Source: Sphingobium sp. HWE2-09 | GTDB lineage: Bacteria; Pseudomonadota; Alphaproteobacteria; Sphingomonadales; Sphingomonadaceae | Direction: 5' to 3' | Length of the DNA: 64,000 nt | NCBI RefSeq assembly: GCF_035989265.1 | Contig: NZ_JAYKZX010000003.1 | Location: 1,984,001-2,048,000 of the forward strand | In this document: positions 29,687-38,940 of the stretch, piece after piece | Numbering within the stretch: the stretch's first letter is position 1 | Layout of the letters: each line of letters begins with the position of its first letter | Notes under the pieces: generated by a model | Databases searched by the model: none | The model's input: only the letters and a program-made list of their open reading frames with translations | Told to the model about the DNA's origin: nothing | Translations under genes and position numbers: made by a program

Positions 29687-30016
29687 ATGGTCGACGATCG
29701 CCATCCCGTTACGCCGGACGGCCGCTACTTCGTCGTGCGGGGACGCCTATGGCGAAAGTCCGATCCGTCACTCCCCGACGGCAAACGCGAAGACCTGGTT
29801 AGGGAATTGATGGACGCGCGCAAGGCGATCGGATCGGCCAAACGGGATGGCGACATTGCCGCCGAGCGGACGTCGCGGTCCATCGTCAATCGCGTGAAAC
29901 GCGAGCTTGGCGAGCGAGGCCCGGTCTGGTGGCAAGACGGCTCGCCTGATTACAACCGCCACATGGCACGCAACACGCCCTATGCCGAATGGTTCGCTCG
30001 CCTTTCGACTGATTGA
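29687..30016 (+). CDS. Small conserved-looking hypothetical protein
   Basis: 109 residues, starting MVDDRHPVTPDGRYFVVRG. It contains RLWRKSDPSLPDGKREDLVRE, a helical middle and a C-terminal WWQDGSPDYNRHMARNTPYAEWF. No signal or known domain. It is almost contiguous with the DksA-like gene, and its end is close to the LexA box of dnaE2. It could be a DNA-linked accessory. The function is unknown. Confidence 0.65.
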   Translation: MVDDRHPVTPDGRYFVVRGRLWRKSDPSLPDGKREDLVRELMDARKAIGSAKRDGDIAAERTSRSIVNRVKRELGERGPVWWQDGSPDYNRHMARNTPYAEWFARLSTD

Positions 30017-30036
30017 CTCCGACGCCGGCGATATGG

Positions 30037-30051
30037 GAACATAGAGGGAAC
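30037..30051. promoter_or_regulatory. LexA box upstream of dnaE2
   Basis: Exact GAAC-N7-GAAC, 46 bp before the dnaE2 start. It shows that dnaE2 has its own SOS promoter instead of relying on the imuA promoter. Confidence 0.85.
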
Positions 30052-30097
30052 AAATTTCCCGAGTTCCTGAACCCATGTTTCACCTCTGCGTCGCCCC

Positions 30098-33000
30098 ATG
30101 ATCGAAGACGATCCTCTCCATGGTGCGCGATACGTCGAGCTTCAGACGACCACGCACTTCTCCTTTCTGCGCGGCGCCTCCAGTCCGGAGGAGCTGTTTT
30201 CCGCGGCAGCCGTGCTCGGCTTGCCGGCGCTGGGCGTGACCGATCGCAACAGCTTCGGCGGCGCAGTGCGCGCCTGGGACGCTCAGAAGGTCACCGGCGT
30301 GCGAGCCATCATCGGCTGCCGGCTCGATCTGGTCTGCGGCACGTCGCTGCTCGTCTATCCGACGGACCGCGAGGCCTATTCGCGGCTCTGCCGCCTACTC
30401 AGCATCGGCAAGGGCAACGCCGGCAAAGGCGCCTGCCATCTCCATTGGTCCGACGTGGCGGAATGGGCGGACGGCATCATCGGCATCCTCGTCCCCGATC
30501 GTGCCGACGCCGCTACGGAGGAGGCTCTGGACCAGATGAAGGCCATCTTCGGCGACCGCGCATACATGGCGCTAACCATCCGCCGACGCCCCAAGGACGC
30601 CATCCGGCTTCGCGACCTCGCTGCGATGGCGGCGAAGGCCAGGGTGCCCACCGTCGCGACGGGCGACGTGCTGTATCATTCGCCCGACCGGCGGATGCTT
30701 CAGGACGTGGTGAGCTGCATCAGGGAAAAATGCACAGTCGACACGCTGGGACGGCGGCGCGAGCGATTCGCCGACCGGCATATGAAGAGCGGAGAGGAGA
30801 TGGAGCGGCTGTTCCGCCGCTATCTCGGCGACGTCGCGCCGCTGCGGCGGAGCGTTGACATCGCCCGGCGCTGCACCTTCGACCTCGGCCAGCTTACCTA
30901 CACCTATCCCGACGAGATCGGGGAAAGCGGGCTGACCCCGCAGCAAGAACTGGAGCGGCTGACATGGGAGAAAGCGCCCGCGCGGTATCCCGATGGCCTA
31001 CCCGACAACGTGCGCCAGCAGCTGGAGCATGAGCTAAAGCTGATCGGCGATCTCGCCTATGCCCCCTATTTCCTCACCGTCCATTCCATCGTCGCCTTCG
31101 CCCGGTCAAAGGACATCCTGTGCCAAGGGCGTGGCAGCGCCGCGAACAGCGCGGTGTGCTTCGTCTTGGGCATCACCTCCATCGACCCGGTTAAATCCGA
31201 ACTGCTGTTCGAGCGCTTCGTGTCGGCCGAGCGGCGGGAGCCGCCCGACATCGACGTGGATTTTGAACACGAGCGGCGGGAGGAGGTGATCCAGTGGATA
31301 TACGAAACCTATGGGCGTGAGCGATCGGCACTCACCGCCGTCATCACCCGCTTCCGCGCGCGCGGTGCCGTGCGCGAGGTCGGCAAGGCGCTTGGCCTGA
31401 CCGAGGACGTCGTCGCTGGGCTGGCCAGTCAAGTCTGGGGATGGAGCCGCGAGGGCGTCGAGGCCAGGCACGCGGAGGAGCTGAACCTCGACACCGCCGA
31501 CCGCCGCCTTGCGCTGACGCTCGAACTGGCCAAGCAGCTGATCAACACGCCGCGCCATACGTCACAGCACCCCGGCGGCTTCGTGCTGACCCTCGGCCGC
31601 CTGGACGAATTGGTGCCCATCGAACCGGCCGCCATGGCCAACCGGCAAATCATCGAGTGGGATAAAGATGATATCGACGCGCTTGGCTTCATGAAGGTCG
31701 ACGTCCTCGGCCTCGGCATGCTCGGCTGCATGCGCCGGGCCTTCGCCCTGCTGGAGGACGACAAGGGCATCGCCATGGATCTGGCGTCGATCCCGCATGA
31801 CGATCCCGCCACCTTCCGGATGATCCAGAAGGCGGATACCCTCGGCGTCTTCCAGATCGAGAGCCGGGCGCAGATGGCGTCGCTGCCGCTGCACAAGCCG
31901 ACCCGGTTCTATGATCTGGTGATCCAGGTGGCGATCGTGCGGCCCGGCCCGATACAAGGGGACATGGTCCATCCCTACCGGCGCCGGCGCGCGGGGATCG
32001 AACCCGTCACCTATCCGACCGAGGAACTGCGCCGCGTTCTAGAGAAGACGTTGGGGGTGCCGCTGTTTCAGGAACAGGCCATGCGCGTCGCGATCGAGTG
32101 CGCCGGCTTCACCGCCAGCGAGGCCGACCTGCTCCGCCGCGCCATGGCCACCTTCAAGCTCACCGGTGGCGTCTCGCATTTCCGCGACAAGCTGATCGAT
32201 GGCATGATCGGGCGCGGATACGAACGCGACTTCGCGGAGCAGACATTCAAACAGATTGAGGGATTCGGATCATACGGCTTTCCGGAATCTCACGCGGCAT
32301 CCTTTGCCCTGATCGCCTACGCCTCGTCGTGGATGAAGTGCCATCATCCCGACGTCTTCGCCTGCGCGCTCCTCAACGCCCAGCCGATGGGCTTCTACGC
32401 GCCCGCCCAGATCGTGCGCGACGCCCGTGACCACGGCATTGAGGTCCGGCCCATCGATGTGAACCACAGCCGTTGGGACTGCACGCTCGAGCCGACCCAC
32501 GGACGATGGATGGCCCTGCGCATCGGACTGCGATACGCCCGCGAACTCAGCAACCAGGACGGTGCGGCCATCGTGCTGGCCCGCGGCGACGAGCCATATA
32601 CCAGCGTCGAGGAAATTCAGCGCCGGGCGGGCGTCAGCGGGCGAGCCCTCGACCGCATCGGCCACGCGCGCGGCTTCGGCTCGCTCAAGCTGTCGCGACG
32701 TGCCGGCCTTTGGGAGGTGAAAGGTCTTGGCATCGAGGCGCTGCCGCTATTCGCCGCCGCCGACGAGCGCGCGGGCAAGCTGCGGCCTGAGGCTATCGAG
32801 CCGGAGGTGGTGCTGGCCCGGATGGCCGACGGTGAAGAGGTGGTCGAGGACTATCGATCGGTCGGCCTGTCGCTGCGCGCCCATCCGCTGTTCTTCCTTC
32901 GGGAGGAACTGACCGCCCGCAAGATGGTGACCTGCGCCGCCCTGAAGGACATCCGTGACGGCCGATGGATCAACCTCGCCGGGCTAGTCCTGCTCCGGCA

Positions 33001-33427
33001 GAAGCCCGGTTCGGCCAAGGGCACCATGTTCATCACGCTGGAGGACGAGACGGACGTCGCCAACCTCGTCGTCTGGCCGAAGCTGTTCGAGGCGAGCCGC
33101 CGCATCGTGCTCGGTGCCCGCATGATGGGCCTGCGCGGTCAGGTCCAGAAGGAAGGCGACGTGATCCACGTCATCGCCCAGCGCCTTGAGGATCTGTCCC
33201 CGCTGCTCGATACCGTCGGCCGGCGTGGCGAGGTTGCCGATGTTTATCAGGTGGCACGCGCGGACATCGTGCGCAGCCCAATGGCGCCGGACCCCCGCGA
33301 TCCCGCGAACCGGGCGATAGGTCCCAGGCCACGCGATATGTTCGATCCGGACCTGCGGCTGGGATCGGGGATCATTCCCGGCCAGCCAACCGAGGGCATC
33401 AAGGTCCGGACGCGGGATTTCCGATAG
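30098..33427 (+). CDS. dnaE2: Error-prone DNA polymerase III alpha subunit homologue
   Basis: 1109 residues. PHP domain at the N-terminus ([14 protein letters not shown], about 20-33). Polymerase core with [12 protein letters not shown] (about 344-355), the catalytic [15 protein letters not shown] (about 383-397) and [17 protein letters not shown] (about 525-541). Tandem HhH region about 800-880, and an OB-fold region about 960-1050 ([19 protein letters not shown]). This is the DnaE2 class, the translesion partner of ImuA-ImuB in SOS mutagenesis. Full length, no visible lesions. It closes the SOS island; the next gene is 366 bp away and belongs to another system. Confidence 0.95.
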   Translation: MIEDDPLHGARYVELQTTTHFSFLRGASSPEELFSAAAVLGLPALGVTDRNSFGGAVRAWDAQKVTGVRAIIGCRLDLVCGTSLLVYPTDREAYSRLCRLLSIGKGNAGKGACHLHWSDVAEWADGIIGILVPDRADAATEEALDQMKAIFGDRAYMALTIRRRPKDAIRLRDLAAMAAKARVPTVATGDVLYHSPDRRMLQDVVSCIREKCTVDTLGRRRERFADRHMKSGEEMERLFRRYLGDVAPLRRSVDIARRCTFDLGQLTYTYPDEIGESGLTPQQELERLTWEKAPARYPDGLPDNVRQQLEHELKLIGDLAYAPYFLTVHSIVAFARSKDILCQGRGSAANSAVCFVLGITSIDPVKSELLFERFVSAERREPPDIDVDFEHERREEVIQWIYETYGRERSALTAVITRFRARGAVREVGKALGLTEDVVAGLASQVWGWSREGVEARHAEELNLDTADRRLALTLELAKQLINTPRHTSQHPGGFVLTLGRLDELVPIEPAAMANRQIIEWDKDDIDALGFMKVDVLGLGMLGCMRRAFALLEDDKGIAMDLASIPHDDPATFRMIQKADTLGVFQIESRAQMASLPLHKPTRFYDLVIQVAIVRPGPIQGDMVHPYRRRRAGIEPVTYPTEELRRVLEKTLGVPLFQEQAMRVAIECAGFTASEADLLRRAMATFKLTGGVSHFRDKLIDGMIGRGYERDFAEQTFKQIEGFGSYGFPESHAASFALIAYASSWMKCHHPDVFACALLNAQPMGFYAPAQIVRDARDHGIEVRPIDVNHSRWDCTLEPTHGRWMALRIGLRYARELSNQDGAAIVLARGDEPYTSVEEIQRRAGVSGRALDRIGHARGFGSLKLSRRAGLWEVKGLGIEALPLFAAADERAGKLRPEAIEPEVVLARMADGEEVVEDYRSVGLSLRAHPLFFLREELTARKMVTCAALKDIRDGRWINLAGLVLLRQKPGSAKGTMFITLEDETDVANLVVWPKLFEASRRIVLGARMMGLRGQVQKEGDVIHVIAQRLEDLSPLLDTVGRRGEVADVYQVARADIVRSPMAPDPRDPANRAIGPRPRDMFDPDLRLGSGIIPGQPTEGIKVRTRDFR

Positions 33428-33793
33428 GGCCACGCCCTTCACGACGAAATCGGAAATACAGGCAGCCCGTAAGGTTCGCACCTTTGCGATTTGGAGGTGT
33501 CGAGCCTATAAGATCCGCGAAGTGGGGGAAAGCATGATGTTAACTAGAATGGGTCGGCGGTTGGCGAAAATGCCCGATCGACCAGGACATCGTCGCGGAC
33601 TTTCTGCCGCCCCGAAGTCGCTATCATAAATCGCGGCAAAAACGCCCACGACTTCCAGCGCTCAGGCGCAGGAGTTCCCGCTGACTTCAAGTAATCGTCC
33701 ATTTGGCTACACAAACTCACTCCCCTACAAGCACTTCGTGCGAGGTGACCTGTCTGTCGTTCACGCTCGGGCTACGGAAATTAAGGAAATGCA
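33428..33793. other. 366-bp gap upstream of the defence operon
   Basis: It must carry the promoter of the large operon. It is less GC-rich than the surrounding genes. A short hairpin GCAC-TTC-GTGC occurs near 33732, close to the operon start. I find no GAAC-N7-GAAC box here, so the operon is not an obvious SOS member. No gene seen. Confidence 0.5.
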
Positions 33794-36700
33794 ATGAACG
33801 TCTTCGATCTGGATAAAGAGGTTATCGCAACCTACGAATCCTTTTCTCGTTCGTTCGCGAACATTCGCGCGCCCGACCTGCTCACTCAGGTCTCGAAAAT
33901 CTATGAGGACGGTGTCTTCTGGCCTGAGCCTCTTCTCGGGATCAACCCCCGCTACCTTTCGGGGCCGAAGGTAACCGATCTGGTTGCGAGCGGAGATCTT
34001 GATCCCGCGCTTGCGACCATCTTCGCCAAGGGCGATCCGCGCGAACCCATTCGTCTGTATCGCCACCAGGCACAGGCTGTCGCCAAGGCGAAGACCGGTC
34101 AGAGCTATGTCGTGACCAGCGGCACGGGTTCGGGAAAGTCGCTATGCTTCTTCATCCCCATCATCGACGAGATCGTTCGGGGTCGTCGCGCGGGTGCCGC
34201 GCGCGGAACGAAGGCCATCATCATCTACCCGATGAACGCGCTCGCCAACAGCCAGTTGGAGGAGCTGCAGAGCTACATCCGCGATTGCGACCTGCCCGAC
34301 AACCTGAAGCCGACGTTCGCGCGCTTCACTGGTCAGGAGAAGGACGCGCGCCGCCAGCAGATCGTCAACGAAAATCCCGACATCATCCTGACCAACTTCA
34401 TGATGCTCGAACTGCTCATGACCAGGCAGGACGATAACGATCAGGCCATGATGGCGAACGCGAAGGGTCTTCGCTTCCTCGCTCTGGACGAACTTCACAC
34501 GTATCGTGGTCGTCAGGGTGCCGATGTCGCGATGCTCGTGCGCCGCGTCCGCCAGCGCCTGACCACCGGGGGCAGCCTTATCTGCATTGGCACGTCCGCG
34601 ACCATGTCGTCGGCCGATGATGACGGCGAACGCAACCGCGCGGTCGCCGAAGTCGGCAGCCGGCTGTTTGGCGTTCCAGTCAGCGAGCACGACATCATCA
34701 ACGAAGACTTCGAGCGTGCGACTAATTCGGCTCGCACCGCAGACGGCCTCGGTGCGGAGCTGGCCGGCTTTTTGCAGCAGGATGTTCCGGATCATCTGAC
34801 CGACCATGATTTGGTCGATAACCCGCTCGCGATCTGGATCGAGACGCGCATTGGACTGGAGGAAGGCCTGAAGTGCCGCCGTCGTCCGCCCATCACAGTG
34901 ACGGACGCAACCAAGCTGCTAGCCTCGGACACCAAGCTGGATGAGGAACTATGCAGGGACAGGCTCGTCAAGATGCTGGCCGTCATCGGCCTGCCCGAAG
35001 ACGAGCGTGGCGGCATGGGAGACAAGTCGTTCCTGACCTTCAAGCTGCATCGCTTTATCTCCGGCGCGGGCACGGCATACGCAACCCTGCGCCCAGCGCC
35101 AGGGCGCCTTGTGTCCATCACGGGCGACAAATATCATCCGGACGACCCCGAGGCGCGGCTATTCTCGACCTATTTCTGTCGTGAGTGCGGGCAGGAGCAT
35201 CATCCCGTAACCATGCTCCCGAATGGCGCGGTCGTGCCGCGTGACATCGACGACCTACCCAAGGACGCCGTCGAGGACGACGGCACCAAGCATGGATACA
35301 TCGTGCCTGTCGTAGGAGACGGCCTCGATTTCTCGGGGGATCCAGAGGACTATCCGGAAGACTGGCTCGATCTCGCATCGCCTTCGCCGCGCCTCAAGTC
35401 GACCTACCGCGGCAAGCAGGAGGGTTCGCTTTTGAAGATTGGGCCCGATGGTCAGACCGACGAAGCGGGGATCGAGGCTTGGTTCTTTGCGGGCGCTCAT
35501 CGCTTCTGCGCCAACTGCAAGAATATCCCGTCGTCGCAGGCGCGAGAGCGCAATAAGCTCGCCAGCCTTTCGGCCGAGGGACGTAGCTCGGCCACGACCC
35601 TCATCACCGCCGCATTGCTGTCGGCGATGCATGAAGATGGCTCACTGGGCGAATACCAGCGCAAGCTGCTTGGCTTCACCGACAATCGTCAGGATGCGGC
35701 GCTGCAGGCTGGCCACTTCAACGACTTCATCTTCGTCACGCTGCTGCGCGCGGGCCTGCTGAAGGCCGTCACCGACGCCGGCGATCGCGGACTCGAGCAT
35801 CAGCGCTTCGGGGATGCCGTCCGTTTGGCGCTCGGATTCTCGCGCGACCACAAGGAGCGCCTGGCTGAATGGATGGCCAATCCAGACGCCCGCGGCCTGA
35901 TCGCGTTCGAGCAGGCGGAGCACGCGGTCACCAAGGTTCTCGCCCATCGCGTGTGGAGTGATCTCCGCCGCGGCTGGCGCTTCACGAACCCGAACCTCGA
36001 AGATCTCAAGCTGATCGAGGTCCGTTTCCCCGGCCTCGATGAACTTGCGAAGGATCATGACCTGTTCGCCCGCGATGACTTCCTCACGGAAGCGTCGATC
36101 GAGACCCGCAAGGAACTGTTCAAGATCCTGTTCGACGCCATGCGCAAGGGGCTCGCGGTGTCCACCGAGGCCCTTGAGAAGCAGCTGATCAGCCAGGTCG
36201 CACAAGAGGCCCAGCAGAGCCTTCGCTTCCCCTGGAACATTAAATCCTCCGAAGCCGACCGCCTGCGGACCGCAGGCGTCTTGATGATCGATGCGCCCAA
36301 GCGTGAGACCATCTCGAACGCCGAGAACGATGCCATCACACGCGGTGGCTACATGTCAGCGATCGGCAAGGCGCTGTGCCATTCCCGGCTTTGGGGAGCC
36401 AACGGCCCCAAGCGGAAGAACTATGCCGACTTCATCGAGACGCTGATCAAGGCGGCCGAAGCGCACGAAATCCTTCGCAAGGTCCCGATTGGCGGCGGCG
36501 ACGCCTGGCGGCTGGCTCCGGCCGCACTCCGCCTCCATATCGCACCTCGTTCAGATGGTGATGCGAAGGCCAACGCCTTCTTCCGTGATCTCTACACGTC
36601 GGTCGCCACGTCTCTCGGCGACCAGGGCGCGCTCGCCTTCTCGTTCGAAGCCCGCGAACACACCGCACAGGTCGAGAACGATGTCCGGCAGTGGCGCGAA

Positions 36701-38938
36701 GACCGCTTTCGCTTCGCTGAAGCAGATCGAAAGCGTATCGCCGACAACAAGGAACTGATGAAGGACAAGGAGGAGCCGGACAGCTTCCTTCCGATGATGT
36801 TCTGTTCGCCAACGATGGAGCTCGGTGTCGACATCAGCGCGCTGAGCACCGTGTATCTGCGCAATGCGCCCCCGACGCCTGCCAACTACGCACAGCGCGC
36901 GGGTCGCGCGGGAAGAAGCGGCCAGGCCGCGCTCGTCGTCACCTACTGTGCCGCGCAGTCGCCGCACGATCAGTATTATTTCAACGACCGCAAGCAGCTT
37001 GTCGCAGGTCAAGTGAAGCCTCCCGCCCTCGATCTTGCGAACCGCGACCTCATCGCCAGCCACATCCATGCCGAATGGCTGGCGACCGCTCGAGCGCCGC
37101 TCTCCGCATCGATCCCGCAGAACCTCGACATGGACAACACCGATGGCTTCCCGGTCGCGGAAGCTCATCTGCGTGCCTTCGAACAGGCCAAGCAGGACAC
37201 CCAGCTGCCCCGCGATCTCAAGGCCATCCTTGGGACCGTCACGCCGTATGTGGAAATCGAAGCGTTCCCGGATCTCGCCGATCCGGACACGCTGATCGAG
37301 ACGGTCATCGCCACCGCCAGCCAAGACTTCGACACGACGTTCGAGCGGTGGCGCGATCTGTATCGTGGGGCGCTACGTGAGCAGGCGGACGCCGACCAAG
37401 TCCGCAACAAGACCAATGTCGCGCCGGGTGAGCGCAAGGCCGCAGCCAACCGCTACAAGCTGGCGGCCGACGAACTCGAGATGCTGGTGCACGGCCGTGC
37501 GACCAACGGCTCCGACTTCTACACCTACCGCTACCTCGCGACCGAAGGCTTCCTACCCGGATACAACTTCCCGCGCCTGCCGCTCTATGCCTTCATCCCT
37601 GCATTGCGTGGCACGGCGGTCCTGCAGCGGCCGCGCTTCCTCGCCATCTCGGAGTTCGGCCCCAACAGCCTCGTCTATCATGAGGGGCGTGCATTCCGTA
37701 TCACCAAGGCCAAGTTGCCGGCGGGACGGCGCAGTGACGATGGCGGCCTTGCGACCGACACGCTGCTGCTGTGCGGCCAGTGCGGTGCAGCCGAAACCTC
37801 CGCGGTCGCCGAGCGCTGTCAGGCGTGTGGCAGTTCGCTGGGTGAAGCCGAGCGCCTCGACTCCGTCTTCCGTATCGAGAACGTCGAGACCTATCCTACG
37901 GCCCGCATCACCGCCAACGACGAGGATCGCCAGCGTCGCGGGTTCGAGATCCAGACCGTATTCGCATGGACAGGCGATCCGGGCAGCGTCCAGACCATCA
38001 GGCTGGAGCATGACGGCGCATCGCTTGCGATGTTCTCTTTCGGGCGCCGCGCCAAGATCACCCGGCTCAACAAGGGACTCAAGCGCCGCGCCGAGAAGGC
38101 GATCTGCGGCTTCGTAATCGATCCTCTCTCGGGCCGCTGGCTGGCCGACAAGAATAATGACGACGGAACGGGAGCCGATCCGGGCAAGTCTCGTCAGCAG
38201 CGGATCGTGCCGGTGGTCGAGGATCACAAAAACTCGCTCCTGCTCATGCCCGACCATTCTCTCGGCTTCGAGCTGCACGACATGGCTACGCTCCAGCACT
38301 CCCTGGTGCGCGCGATCGAGATCAGCGAGTTGCTGGAAGAAGGCGAGATGCTGGGCGAACCGATGCCCAACCGGGACGATCGCCGTGCCCTGCTGCTCTA
38401 CGAGGCGACCGAAGGCGGTGCCGGTGTCCTCAGCCGTCTGATGAACACACCCGGACGCTGGCAATCACTGGCGCGCACGGCGCTCGAACTCATGCACTAC
38501 AAGTTCGACGACAAGGGCGCACTCGTCGACGGCGACAAACCCTGCGTCGAGGCCTGCTATCGGTGCCTCATGTCCTATTTCAACCAGCCGGATCATGAGA
38601 ATCTGGACAGGACGAATCAGAAGGTCATCGACTTCCTTCTGTCGATGGCAGGTGCCGATACGGTGAAATCCGCTCAATCATCCGCTGCGCCAGCGGGAAG
38701 CAACGGACCATGGATCTCCCGCCTCAGCGACTGGGGATTGCCGGCGCCAACGGTGACGACCGTCGATGGCCAGCAGCACGACCTGTATTGGCCGAGCCAA
38801 CTCCTGCTCGCCGTTCCAGGTGGCGCACCTGCGAGCCTCATAGCGTCGTGCACCGCTCGCGGCATCGACGTGCTTGATCTGCCGACCGACCCGCCGGCAA
38901 CCATACCTGCCAACCTCGCGCAATACTTCGGGAAGTGA
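33794..38938 (+). CDS. Giant DEAD/DEAH helicase with zinc motifs and C-terminal MZB (DUF1998) domain; DISARM DrmA/DrmB-like
   Basis: 1714 residues. N-terminal helicase lobe: SGTGSGKS (Walker A about 110-117), ALDELHTYRG (motif II about 230-239), GTSATMSS (motif III about 264). Second lobe far downstream: SPTMELGVDIS (about 1005) and QRAGRAGRSG (about 1035). Between and after the lobes are cysteine clusters: CRECGQEHH (about 463), CANCKN (about 573) and CGQCG...CQACG (about 1328-1347). It ends in ATEGGAGVLSRL and CVEACYRCLMSYFN (about 1537-1597), the MZB/DUF1998 domain. DISARM has separate DrmA (helicase) and DrmB (DUF1998); here one chain covers both. The next genes overlap it. A role in anti-phage defence is inferred from the operon. 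Confidence 0.82.
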   Translation: MNVFDLDKEVIATYESFSRSFANIRAPDLLTQVSKIYEDGVFWPEPLLGINPRYLSGPKVTDLVASGDLDPALATIFAKGDPREPIRLYRHQAQAVAKAKTGQSYVVTSGTGSGKSLCFFIPIIDEIVRGRRAGAARGTKAIIIYPMNALANSQLEELQSYIRDCDLPDNLKPTFARFTGQEKDARRQQIVNENPDIILTNFMMLELLMTRQDDNDQAMMANAKGLRFLALDELHTYRGRQGADVAMLVRRVRQRLTTGGSLICIGTSATMSSADDDGERNRAVAEVGSRLFGVPVSEHDIINEDFERATNSARTADGLGAELAGFLQQDVPDHLTDHDLVDNPLAIWIETRIGLEEGLKCRRRPPITVTDATKLLASDTKLDEELCRDRLVKMLAVIGLPEDERGGMGDKSFLTFKLHRFISGAGTAYATLRPAPGRLVSITGDKYHPDDPEARLFSTYFCRECGQEHHPVTMLPNGAVVPRDIDDLPKDAVEDDGTKHGYIVPVVGDGLDFSGDPEDYPEDWLDLASPSPRLKSTYRGKQEGSLLKIGPDGQTDEAGIEAWFFAGAHRFCANCKNIPSSQARERNKLASLSAEGRSSATTLITAALLSAMHEDGSLGEYQRKLLGFTDNRQDAALQAGHFNDFIFVTLLRAGLLKAVTDAGDRGLEHQRFGDAVRLALGFSRDHKERLAEWMANPDARGLIAFEQAEHAVTKVLAHRVWSDLRRGWRFTNPNLEDLKLIEVRFPGLDELAKDHDLFARDDFLTEASIETRKELFKILFDAMRKGLAVSTEALEKQLISQVAQEAQQSLRFPWNIKSSEADRLRTAGVLMIDAPKRETISNAENDAITRGGYMSAIGKALCHSRLWGANGPKRKNYADFIETLIKAAEAHEILRKVPIGGGDAWRLAPAALRLHIAPRSDGDAKANAFFRDLYTSVATSLGDQGALAFSFEAREHTAQVENDVRQWREDRFRFAEADRKRIADNKELMKDKEEPDSFLPMMFCSPTMELGVDISALSTVYLRNAPPTPANYAQRAGRAGRSGQAALVVTYCAAQSPHDQYYFNDRKQLVAGQVKPPALDLANRDLIASHIHAEWLATARAPLSASIPQNLDMDNTDGFPVAEAHLRAFEQAKQDTQLPRDLKAILGTVTPYVEIEAFPDLADPDTLIETVIATASQDFDTTFERWRDLYRGALREQADADQVRNKTNVAPGERKAAANRYKLAADELEMLVHGRATNGSDFYTYRYLATEGFLPGYNFPRLPLYAFIPALRGTAVLQRPRFLAISEFGPNSLVYHEGRAFRITKAKLPAGRRSDDGGLATDTLLLCGQCGAAETSAVAERCQACGSSLGEAERLDSVFRIENVETYPTARITANDEDRQRRGFEIQTVFAWTGDPGSVQTIRLEHDGASLAMFSFGRRAKITRLNKGLKRRAEKAICGFVIDPLSGRWLADKNNDDGTGADPGKSRQQRIVPVVEDHKNSLLLMPDHSLGFELHDMATLQHSLVRAIEISELLEEGEMLGEPMPNRDDRRALLLYEATEGGAGVLSRLMNTPGRWQSLARTALELMHYKFDDKGALVDGDKPCVEACYRCLMSYFNQPDHENLDRTNQKVIDFLLSMAGADTVKSAQSSAAPAGSNGPWISRLSDWGLPAPTVTTVDGQQHDLYWPSQLLLAVPGGAPASLIASCTARGIDVLDLPTDPPATIPANLAQYFGK

Positions 38939-38940
38939 CA

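Noticed and set aside
33428..33793. LexA control of the defence operon
   Set aside because: No GAAC-N7-GAAC in the upstream region, unlike the neighbouring SOS genes.
37553..38464. 303-residue antisense frame in the giant helicase gene
   Set aside because: Shadow of the coding strand; no ribosome site and no motif.
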